Made by a program: the position numbers and the translations under genes. This document shows positions 56,839-64,000 of a stretch of DNA of 64,000 bases, piece by piece. This DNA comes from Corallococcus sp. EGB. Its GTDB lineage: Bacteria > Myxococcota > Myxococcia > Myxococcales > Myxococcaceae. The notes below the pieces were generated by a model. The model did not search any database, had not been told where the DNA came from, and worked only from the letters and a program-made list of their open reading frames with translations. Where the stretch lies: contig NZ_CP079946.1 of the NCBI RefSeq assembly GCF_019968905.1, positions 1,426,001-1,490,000 on the forward strand. The letters run 5' to 3'. Positions within the stretch are counted from its first letter, which is position 1. Each line of letters opens with the position of its first letter.

Positions 56839-57465
56839 TCAGTGGTTGAGATTGCCGGAGCCCGTGCCGCCCGCGGACTGCGCCGTGTAGGCGTGGCCGC
56901 CGCCGTTGTACTGGAGGATGCCCTCCACGGAGAGCACGTTGGGGTCCTGCTGGTTGCTGTCGCCGCGGCGCGGAATCAGCGTCTCGCTGATGCACAGGGC
57001 GCCCACCACCACCTGCTGATCATTGTCGCGGTCCCACGCCGGGGCGAGCGGCTTGAACTCGTCCTCGTTGTCCCGGATGTAGATGTACACGTCGTCCTTG
57101 CCGTCGCCGTCCAGGTCCGCGAACAGCGCGGGGTTGGCCATCTTGATGGCCGCGCGTCCGGCGGCGGTGCGCGGGTCGGCGGGGGCCGGGTTGGTGGGCG
57201 AGTGGATGGGGTCGTAGACGCCCGGCAGGCCCAGGAAGGTGTTCCATCTTGCGTAGTTGCGGCCGAAGTAGCCGCGCGCCAGCTGCAGGCCGCTCTCCGC
57301 GCAGCCCTGCCGCTGCCCCGTGCGGCTGAAGGTGACGGCGCGCGTGCGCTCGCTGCTGGCGTAGGCCATCACGCCCGCCACCAGCCCCAACAGCACGGTG
57401 ACGAGCAGCACGACGAGCAGCAGCGTGGCGCCGCGGGCGGAGCGGGACGAGGGGCGCGGGGACAT
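56839..57465 (-). CDS. pilX: Minor pilin PilX
   Basis: The 208-residue product has a type IV prepilin leader (Gly12, then ATLLLVVLLVTVLLGLV) without the usual Glu5, as is common in PilX. It also has two Cys and, unusually, an EF-hand-type loop DLDGDGKDD at 117-125. The start ATG at 57465 has GAGGA 8 nt upstream; the ATG at 57480 lacks a site. It is the last gene of the pilY1-pilV-pilW-pilX operon and should form part of the pilus-tip priming complex cleaved by PilD. Confidence 0.88.
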   Translation of the reverse strand: MSPRPSSRSARGATLLLVVLLVTVLLGLVAGVMAYASSERTRAVTFSRTGQRQGCAESGLQLARGYFGRNYARWNTFLGLPGVYDPIHSPTNPAPADPRTAAGRAAIKMANPALFADLDGDGKDDVYIYIRDNEDEFKPLAPAWDRDNDQQVVVGALCISETLIPRRGDSNQQDPNVLSVEGILQYNGGGHAYTAQSAGGTGSGNLNH

Positions 57466-57491
57466 GGCGGAGGTCCTCATGGAAGACGGGC

Positions 57492-58595
57492 TCACAGGCT
57501 GGCCGAGGCCAGGTTGGGCAACTCCGCCCGGCGCGAGAAGAGGCTGCGGAAGTAGCCGTCCGCGGCCCCCGGGGCCGGGGCGTGGTTCTCCACCGCGAGG
57601 GGCAGGTCCTCGGAGAGGACGGCCTCGTTGCGGTTGTCGCGCCGGGGCGAGCGGCCGGTGGCCACCACGCTGACGCGCACGGAGCGCAGGCCCGGCGTGA
57701 ACTCCGGCCTGAGGCCGTTCTGGAAGGCATAGTGGGCGGGGTCGCCCGTGTTCGAGGCGTCCAGGCCGAAGGCCACCTGGAAGTCCTCCACGTAGTCCTG
57801 CACCACCACCGGGTCGCCCATGTCCACGAAGGGGCGCCCCGCCGCGTCGTTGCCGGGCCTGCCCTCGGCGCGCATCAGCGCCTTGCGGCCGGTGTTGGCG
57901 TTGGTCCCGATGAAGAAATGGAGCAGCCGCACGGGGAACACCAGGTCTCCGCGCTGGAAGCCGCCCTTGTGGGGCGCGTTGGAGAAGCCCGGCACGCCGG
58001 TCTCCAGGTAGGTCACCGTGGCCGTGGGCGGGGTGCTCGCCACCGCCGCCTGGGTGAGCAGCGCGGCGCTCTTCATGTTGCTGGCCACCAGCATGCGGTT
58101 GGCGGGCGCGGCGCCGCTGGGCACGCCCACGCAGTTGACCTCCAGGGCGCCGGTGCCCGGCTTCACCACCGTCATCGCCGCGCCCGGCGCGCAGTCGCGG
58201 CCCAGGTAGTTGCGGTCCGGTACCACCAGCCACAGGTCGTCGCTGCCGTCCACGCCCGGCACGTTGCCCGTCGTGGTGGGGGCGAGCACGCCCGCGCCCC
58301 CGCCGTCCCCGCCGAAGATGGGGTTGATGCGCTGGGGCACTCCGCCGGACACCACCCAGAGGCCCTCGGACATGCCCGCGCCGGCCTGGCGCACGGCGGA
58401 CAGCAGCGTCTCGCCCGCGAGCCGCGCGTTGTCATGGCTGTCCGCCACGTGCTCCGTGTTGTGCACCACGCGCCCGCCCGCCAGCAGCAGGGCCGTGGCC
58501 GCGGCGAGGATGATGGTGGCGAGCGCCGCGGCCACCATCGTCTCCAGCAGCGTCATGCCGCGCGCCTTCGCGAGGGCCCTCGTCTGGCGGCTCAT
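57492..58595 (-). CDS. pilW: Minor pilin PilW
   Basis: The 367-residue product has a prepilin leader cut after Gly13 (KARG, then MTLLE with Glu5), followed by the hydrophobic stem TMVAAALATIILAAATALL and a large C-terminal domain. The ATG at 58595 overlaps the pilV stop (ATGA). PilW proteins join PilV, PilX and PilY1 at the tip of type IVa pili. The length is in the PilW range. Confidence 0.9.
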   Translation of the reverse strand: MSRQTRALAKARGMTLLETMVAAALATIILAAATALLLAGGRVVHNTEHVADSHDNARLAGETLLSAVRQAGAGMSEGLWVVSGGVPQRINPIFGGDGGGAGVLAPTTTGNVPGVDGSDDLWLVVPDRNYLGRDCAPGAAMTVVKPGTGALEVNCVGVPSGAAPANRMLVASNMKSAALLTQAAVASTPPTATVTYLETGVPGFSNAPHKGGFQRGDLVFPVRLLHFFIGTNANTGRKALMRAEGRPGNDAAGRPFVDMGDPVVVQDYVEDFQVAFGLDASNTGDPAHYAFQNGLRPEFTPGLRSVRVSVVATGRSPRRDNRNEAVLSEDLPLAVENHAPAPGAADGYFRSLFSRRAELPNLASASL

Positions 58596-59191
58596 AGGAC
58601 GAACACCTCGCTGTGCACGATGGCGCGCTCCGGGCTGTCGTTCTTGCGGTACGCGCGCGTCCAGAAGGTGAAGGGCAGGGCGCCCGCGGGCACCAGCGCC
58701 TGCGCCGCGGGAGACAGGTCCTTGGGCAGCCCCTGGGTCACCAGTATCTCGCGGCAGTAGACGTCGCGGGGCAGCACCGAGTCCGGGGTGGCGGCCGTGC
58801 AGGGCGTGCCGGCAGGCACGTCCAGCGCCGGCTCCACCTGCCCGGTGGGGCGCACGCGGAAGTAGGCGCCGGTGCCCACGTCACCCGCCACCGGGGCGCT
58901 CGGGTCCAGCGTCCAGGGCGCCGTGCCCAGGGCCAGGTCCGGCGGGAAGAGCGCGGGCCGGGTGACCGCCTGGGCGGCCAGGTCCGCCTTGGACGCGAGC
59001 CACAGCCGCTGCACGCGCGCCTCCAGCAACATGCGCCGGCCCTGGAGCACCTGGCCGTCCTTCACGTCGCGCGTGGCGGCCACCATGCCCATCACCGCGC
59101 CCACGGCGGCCAGCGCCAGGATGCTCATGGAGATGAGCACCTCCAGGATGCCGCTGCCCCGCCGCGAGGCGGAACGAGGGAGGGTTCTCAT
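58592..59191 (-). CDS. pilV: Minor pilin PilV
   Basis: The 199-residue product has a prepilin leader cut after Gly12 (SRRG, then SGILE with Glu5) and a stem EVLISMSILALAAVGAVMGM. The ATG at 59191 overlaps the pilY1 stop by 4 bp. The C-terminal globular domain has paired Cys (CTAAT and YCREIL). Operon position supports the PilV assignment. FimT/FimU-type genes are not seen in the window. Confidence 0.88.
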   Translation of the reverse strand: MRTLPRSASRRGSGILEVLISMSILALAAVGAVMGMVAATRDVKDGQVLQGRRMLLEARVQRLWLASKADLAAQAVTRPALFPPDLALGTAPWTLDPSAPVAGDVGTGAYFRVRPTGQVEPALDVPAGTPCTAATPDSVLPRDVYCREILVTQGLPKDLSPAAQALVPAGALPFTFWTRAYRKNDSPERAIVHSEVFVL

Positions 59192-62100
59192 TCGAGCAAC
59201 CTCTGGCTCCAGTTGAGGAGCTGGTAGAGCACGCCGTTCTCGCCGTCCACGGAGTCCTTCGCGTTGGGGCTGGAGGCGCCGGTGTTGCCGCCGTTGTCGA
59301 TGCGCGTGACGCGAAGCGCGCTCACCTCCGCGCCCACGACGTAGTCCGTGGAGGCGCCGCCGTTGTCGCGGTGGTAGACGGCCACGCCGCCGTAGTTGGC
59401 CAGCGACGCGCCGCTCATGGGCTGGATGTTCTGCTGCGACGCCGCCGTGTTGCCCAGGTCGATGCTGTACGTGTGTCCGCGGACGGACGCGCTCAGCAGC
59501 ATGGGGTCGTTCACGGACTCCTCGGCGGTGCTGAAGTACGCGGTGCGCCCGGCGATGGTGATGTTGCCGTAGACGTGCTCGGGCGCGGCGAAGATGAGCG
59601 GGAAGGGCGAGGGCTCCTGGAGCACGCCGTAGGTGGTGGACTCCGTGTGGGCCGTGTTCGCGCCGATGGGCGAGCCGTCCAGCCGCTTGCCGTCCGCGCC
59701 CAGCGGCAGCCGCAGGCCCGCGTCCAGCAGCAGCGCGTGGAAGCGGCCGCCCACGGTGTCCGGCACCCAGTCCATGCCGGCGGTGCCCACCAGGGCCACC
59801 ACGTTGCCCTTGTACCGCCCGAAGGCGGAGGTGTCCGCCGCGTCGCGCGGGATGCGCGCCAGGCCGACGTTGGTGCTGATGGGCTGGCTGGTGACGGGCA
59901 GCCCGCCGATGTTCATCGCCGAGTACTTGCAGGGCGTGGACTCCGTGCAGACAGGGCCCATGCGCGCCACGTTGACGTTCATGCCGGTGGACGCGTCCAG
60001 CTCCCAGAGCCGGCCCTCCATGTCCCCCACGTAGAGGCGCGCGGCGCCACTGGAGTCCTGCGCCACGGTGGGCGCGGCGGGCGCGCTGTTGTCCACGCTG
60101 CTGCTGTAGGCCTGCTGCCACTGCCAGAGCTTCTGGCCGGTGGCCACGTCGATGGCGAACACCTGCACGCCCTTGGCGGGAGAGGCCGGCGAGCCCGGCA
60201 CCGCCGGCGCGCCGGAGCTGTTGGAGGCGACGAAGACGGCGTACACGGGCTCCATGCCCAGCCGGCCCACGCCCACGGACAGCCCGCGCGAGCCGCCCAG
60301 GCCGCTGTAGTCATAGAGGCCGCTCGCCTGACGGCCGGGGTCCGCGCGCGGTGGCAGGAGGAAGAGGCTGGAGTCCTCGTCCCAGGTGTACGTCCAGTCC
60401 GTGCCGCCCAGGGGCTTGTCCGCCAGCGACACCGCCGAGTACTGCGCGCCGGAGGTGGCGTAGTGGCTGCCCACCAGGTGCCACAGCAGCGAGGGCTTGA
60501 GCGGGTTGGTCACATCCAGGGCGAACAGGTCGCGCCCCGTCTGTCCCACGTTGGCGACGAGGACGGTGTGCCACTCGCGGCGGCCGGTGCCCACGAAGTC
60601 CGCGAACACGTCGAAGACGACGGGCGCGCTGTTCACCCGCGCGGTGTTGTTGCGCAGGCCGGCCAGCTGCGTGGCCGGCAGGAAGCTCCAGAGCTCCGTG
60701 CCTGGCAGGGGCGGAGTACCGGCGCGGAAGCGCTGGGCGAAGTCCGTCTTGAAGCGGGCGGTGGCGTCCGGGTTGGGGAACTGGAGGTTCTCCAGCGGGC
60801 CTTCGTAGCGCGCGCCGCCAGAGACGTAGAAGGCGTGGACCTGGCCGTCCAGGCCCGCCGCGTACGCCACCGTGGGGCGGTCGGCGCCCTGGTCCTTGAC
60901 GTAGGGGCTGGCGGTCACCACCACCGGCGACGAGTGGATGAAGCCGCCCAGGTGCGCCTTGTTGTCCGCCGCGTCGTTGTTGCACTGGCTGGTGGTGGGC
61001 TGGAGGATGGGCGTCTCGCCCGCGCCGTCCCGGCCGGACACCGTGGCGTAGCAGTAGCCGCGCACCCGCTGGAGCATCATCGCCACCGCGTTGAAGTCCA
61101 CGGACAGCTGGGTCTTGTTGATGAACTCGTTGGTGAGGCCGAAGTCCGGGCCGGCCAGCTGCGGCGAGTACTGCGTCGCCTGCTGCAGGTCGCAGATGCC
61201 GTCCGAGCCCTTCACGAAGTCGTAGCGGAAGCTGCCGTCGCGCGTCGTGGCGCGGCCCAGCTTCAGCACGTCCACGCAGCCGGGGTTGGGCGAGGAGCCG
61301 TAGTTGCGGTTGATGCGCGTGCCGGAGACCTCCTCCGGCTGCCAGCCCACCTGCAGCACCCCGTGCGGCGCCGTGCGGTTGGCGCCCAGGGGCGGGTTCT
61401 CCGTCACCTCTCCGCCGAAGTAGGTGAAGAGGTTGCGGTCGCCGGGCGCGGGCATGCGCGAGTCCGCGTTCCACAGGGTCCCGTCCGACAGCGAGTTCTC
61501 CCCCGCGGAGAGCGCGTCTCCGCCAATGAGCGAGTGCGCGCGCAGCGTGCCCGGGTAGTAGGGGAACACCCAGTGCGAGCCCTGCGCGGGCGTGTACGTG
61601 TCCGCGCCGGGCGGGTAGCCCGTCACGGCGTTGTACGAGGTCTTGAAGAGCAGGGCGCGCGAGCCGTTGCTGTCGCTGCCGTTGGTGTCGTCCAGCGCGA
61701 CGGGCGCCGACACGGTGCGCTCGCTCTGCAGCGGCTCGCTGCCCAGGTTGAGCAGCGTGTTGAGCACGATGCGCGTGCCCGCGACGCTCCCCTTGAAGTC
61801 GTGGCCCGCCAGGTAGACGATGGTCGCCTTCTGCGGATCATTGTCCTTCTGGTTGAAGGAGAAGAAGTCGTGGCCGCGCTGGTTGTTCGCCGCCACCTGC
61901 GCCGGGTTGTCGTACTGGTGTCCCGGGGCGTAGTCCTTCCAGCTCACCGCCAGCCGCCGCACGCCGTTCTTGAAGGTCGTGCGGTAGTTCTCCGTGTGGC
62001 CCGACACGTTGTTGAAGCGGAAGTCCCCCAGTTGGGAGAAGGGGTCGCCCGGGTTGGGGTAGAGGATGCACGCGGGGCGGGGCGAGGACTCGTTGCGGTA

Positions 62101-63426
62101 GTCCGGGTCCGTGCAGTTGCGGCCGTTCCAGGTGGCGCCGCCGGACAGCAGGTTCTTCTCGAAGGTGCCGTCGCCCTGGAAGCGCGAGGATTGCACCAGC
62201 GTGCCGTTCGGACGTTCGGTGTGCTCATAGGACCAGATGCTGGCGCACTCGGCGAACAGGCCGTTGCCGCGCTGGTTGGTGAAGTACGCGATGTTGTTGA
62301 GGACGTTCTCCGCCTGGTTGGCGGCGCCGTCGCCGTTGGCCCGGTATTCGGGCCGGGTGCTGTTGCCGAGCTCCCAGTGCGGCGCCCAGAACACGCGGTA
62401 GCGCGGGCGCTGGGTGGCGGGGTCCTCGGCGTTGAGCAGGCCGTGGGGGAAGGCGGCCGTGGAGATGAGGTCCGCGTTGGCGTGGAGCGCGTCGTAGATG
62501 AGGCCGGGGCGCCCGCCGTTGAGGGTGCAGCCGCTGGTGCTGCCCTGGGGGCAGCCGCCCGCGCCCGGGAAGTCCAGGCCCGCGTTGCGCAGGTAGTCGT
62601 CCAGCATGCCGCCCTTCACGTAGGAGCTGTCCGTGGCGTTGTGGTCGTCCCGGTCCAGCAGCGCGATCTTGGGCGGCACGCGGTTCAGGCGCCGGCCGAT
62701 GGGCGCGTTGAACTCGATGGTGGCCTGGTGCATGCGCACGTAGAAGCAGCCGCTGCCGTTGGTGAACGTGGCGCAGTTGCACTGCCTGCGGAACTTGTTC
62801 GGCGCGTCCGGACCGGCGGAGGAGTTCAGGAAGTCGAGCGCGTTCTTCGCGTCCTTCGCGTCGATGATGAAGGCGCCGCCCATGTACTGGACGTCTCGGA
62901 AGCCGTTGGCGCTGGTGAGCGTCGCGCTCGCGAAGTTCGGCCGCGCGTCGTTCGTGCTGGTGGCGAAGTTGTCGACGGCCGCTTCCGGGAACAGGCCCCC
63001 GGAGGGCAGCGTCTGCATGGGCGGCACCGGCACCACGGGCGCCGCGTCCGCGCGGGAGATGTGGAAGTCGCAGCCGTCATTCCAGCTGGGGTCGTTCCAC
63101 CGGCCGTTGTTCGGCGAGGGCGGCAGGTGCTTGTTGGTGGGCACGCACCGGTTGGGGGACTGCTTCGTGTCGTCGATGGCCAGGTACACCGTCACCGGGT
63201 GGTTGGCGTTGAAGCCGCCGGCCTCGTTGGACTGCAGGAGGCGCCACACCAGGCCGTAGGCCGACAGGCTTCCGCAGCCCTGCTGGAAGGTGGCCTGCTC
63301 CGGGATGATGAGCGCGCCCTGACTGAAGGTGACGATGTCCGTGGCGGACGCCGGCAGCGCCGTCAGCAGCGCCAGTCCCAACAGGATTCGCCGCGCCGCG
63401 GAAGCTCTGGAGGAGAAGGGGGCCAA
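59188..63426 (-). CDS. pilY1: PilY1-type pilus tip protein
   Basis: The 1412-residue product has a signal peptide (SAARRILLGLALLTALPASA), a long N-terminal region of unclear fold with many Cys, and a C-terminal PilY1 propeller from about 770, with blade motifs such as RPTVAYAAGLDGQVHAFYVS and LYVGDMEGRLWELDASTG. PilY1 sits at the pilus tip and primes assembly with minor pilins; M. xanthus is known to have several such clusters. The TTG at 63426 is the best start, since it begins the signal peptide, although its ribosome binding site is weak. No clear VWA MIDAS is seen in the N-terminal part. Confidence 0.9.
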   Translation of the reverse strand: MAPFSSRASAARRILLGLALLTALPASATDIVTFSQGALIIPEQATFQQGCGSLSAYGLVWRLLQSNEAGGFNANHPVTVYLAIDDTKQSPNRCVPTNKHLPPSPNNGRWNDPSWNDGCDFHISRADAAPVVPVPPMQTLPSGGLFPEAAVDNFATSTNDARPNFASATLTSANGFRDVQYMGGAFIIDAKDAKNALDFLNSSAGPDAPNKFRRQCNCATFTNGSGCFYVRMHQATIEFNAPIGRRLNRVPPKIALLDRDDHNATDSSYVKGGMLDDYLRNAGLDFPGAGGCPQGSTSGCTLNGGRPGLIYDALHANADLISTAAFPHGLLNAEDPATQRPRYRVFWAPHWELGNSTRPEYRANGDGAANQAENVLNNIAYFTNQRGNGLFAECASIWSYEHTERPNGTLVQSSRFQGDGTFEKNLLSGGATWNGRNCTDPDYRNESSPRPACILYPNPGDPFSQLGDFRFNNVSGHTENYRTTFKNGVRRLAVSWKDYAPGHQYDNPAQVAANNQRGHDFFSFNQKDNDPQKATIVYLAGHDFKGSVAGTRIVLNTLLNLGSEPLQSERTVSAPVALDDTNGSDSNGSRALLFKTSYNAVTGYPPGADTYTPAQGSHWVFPYYPGTLRAHSLIGGDALSAGENSLSDGTLWNADSRMPAPGDRNLFTYFGGEVTENPPLGANRTAPHGVLQVGWQPEEVSGTRINRNYGSSPNPGCVDVLKLGRATTRDGSFRYDFVKGSDGICDLQQATQYSPQLAGPDFGLTNEFINKTQLSVDFNAVAMMLQRVRGYCYATVSGRDGAGETPILQPTTSQCNNDAADNKAHLGGFIHSSPVVVTASPYVKDQGADRPTVAYAAGLDGQVHAFYVSGGARYEGPLENLQFPNPDATARFKTDFAQRFRAGTPPLPGTELWSFLPATQLAGLRNNTARVNSAPVVFDVFADFVGTGRREWHTVLVANVGQTGRDLFALDVTNPLKPSLLWHLVGSHYATSGAQYSAVSLADKPLGGTDWTYTWDEDSSLFLLPPRADPGRQASGLYDYSGLGGSRGLSVGVGRLGMEPVYAVFVASNSSGAPAVPGSPASPAKGVQVFAIDVATGQKLWQWQQAYSSSVDNSAPAAPTVAQDSSGAARLYVGDMEGRLWELDASTGMNVNVARMGPVCTESTPCKYSAMNIGGLPVTSQPISTNVGLARIPRDAADTSAFGRYKGNVVALVGTAGMDWVPDTVGGRFHALLLDAGLRLPLGADGKRLDGSPIGANTAHTESTTYGVLQEPSPFPLIFAAPEHVYGNITIAGRTAYFSTAEESVNDPMLLSASVRGHTYSIDLGNTAASQQNIQPMSGASLANYGGVAVYHRDNGGASTDYVVGAEVSALRVTRIDNGGNTGASSPNAKDSVDGENGVLYQLLNWSQRLLE

Positions 63427-63625
63427 GGGTTCACCGGGGGTTGGGGACTCAAGGGACCCGGTCGGGGTCCGGGTCTACCCTCGGCGTGTGCACATCGTAT
63501 GCCCCGGCGTGGGGGCCTTCCGTGCGGGGGAGCGTCTTGGAAAGAAACCGTGTGGCTGTGGGCGGCCTGCATCAGCGACTACGCAAACGTTGCGAGGTCC
63601 GCACCTCCTGCATAGCGGCGGACAC

Positions 63626-64000
63626 TCAGTCGCCCAGCCGGCTCCCCCGGCCGGCCTTCTTCTCGGAGGTGCGCTTCTTGTCCTCCAGGCGCCTGCGCTT
63701 GGAGCCCAGGGTGGGCCGGGTGGCCTTGCGGACCTTGGGGACGAAGGTGAGGGCCTGCAGGCCGGCGCGCAGGCGGCGCACGGCGGCATCCTTGTTCTGG
63801 GACTGGCTGCGGCGCTCGGTGGCGGTGACGGACAGCTCCGTGGGCGGGTGGGTGAGGCGCACGCCGCTGGCGGTGGTGTTGCGGTGCTGGCCGCCGGGGC
63901 CGGAGGCGATGAAGAACTCCACGTCGCAGACCTTGAGCAGGGCCTCGTCATCCAGGGCGAGGGCCTCCCGGGCGGCCTGGCGTCGTGCGGGAGCAATGGG
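63626..64000 (-). CDS. Peptide-chain release factor-like protein, ArfB type (partial)
   Basis: The frame is open to the right edge; 124 residues are visible. The GGQ motif ([19 protein letters not shown]) is that of class I release factors and ribosome-rescue factors, and the C-terminus is basic ([20 protein letters not shown]), as in ArfB, which hydrolyses peptidyl-tRNA on stalled ribosomes. The upstream residues ([17 protein letters not shown]) fit the start of the catalytic domain. A GTG at 63922 is too late, since it lies inside the domain. The N-terminus is missing, so ArfB cannot be told from PrfH-like proteins with certainty. Confidence 0.85.
   Translation of the reverse strand, partial: PIAPARRQAAREALALDDEALLKVCDVEFFIASGPGGQHRNTTASGVRLTHPPTELSVTATERRSQSQNKDAAVRRLRAGLQALTFVPKVRKATRPTLGSKRRRLEDKKRTSEKKAGRGSRLGD

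Overview
The window is chromosomal DNA from a myxobacterium, most likely of the Myxococcus/Corallococcus group. The basis is very high G+C with strong G/C third-position bias, dense operons joined by 4-bp start/stop overlaps, many predicted outer-membrane lipoproteins, a MYXO-CTERM-type C-terminus, an FHA-type sigma-54 activator, and a Glt/Nfs-like envelope-machine cluster. I see 49 protein genes, two of them cut by the window edges. I see no rRNA, no intact tRNA, no insertion sequence, no phage and no CRISPR array.

Region 1 (1-12.0 kb, minus strand after a partial plus-strand gene): an eight-gene cluster resembling the Glt (gliding) and Nfs (spore coat) trans-envelope machines of Myxococcus. 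It encodes a small exported protein, an FHA/TM/TonB-like-tail protein (GltG type), an outer-membrane barrel, a GltC-type protein, a 1090-residue TPR protein, two small lipoproteins and a 634-residue TPR protein. The AglRQS-type motor is not in the window.

Region 2 (12.3-16.6 kb): a beta-propeller/di-haem cytochrome fusion, then a three-gene minus-strand cassette: a 103-residue exported Gly/Cys peptide, a membrane-anchored SdpA-like protein and an HTTM (SdpB-like) membrane protein. The layout recalls the Bacillus sdpABC peptide-toxin system and is the most interesting candidate here.

Region 3 (16.8-26.1 kb, plus strand): a cell-surface locus with three paralogous lipoproteins (von Willebrand A-type domain, calcium-loop repeats, shared C-terminal domain), a thrombospondin-type-3 protein with a MYXO-CTERM-like tail, and a PPC-like lipoprotein. 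Two of the three VWA domains keep the MIDAS motif and one has lost it.

Region 4 (26.1-35.6 kb): small lipoproteins, a GMC oxidoreductase with its Tat-exported small subunit, a DUF3332 lipoprotein, an FHA/AAA+/Fis activator and a PDAGT-repeat lipoprotein. One lipoprotein (30904-31455) looks like a paralogue of one in Region 1.

Region 5 (35.8-56.8 kb): mostly housekeeping and regulatory genes. These are a methyltransferase, an OmpR-type two-component pair, a second propeller/di-haem lipoprotein, gpsA, hflX, proB, a PafBC-like WYL pair, an FHA membrane protein, a phospholipase-D-type cardiolipin synthase, acnA and a stand-alone RelA/SpoT-like HD hydrolase.

Region 6 (56.8-64.0 kb, minus strand): a type IVa pilus tip operon (pilY1-pilV-pilW-pilX) and the end of an ArfB-like release-factor gene. 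Convergent gene pairs are often separated by strong hairpins, reported as terminators.
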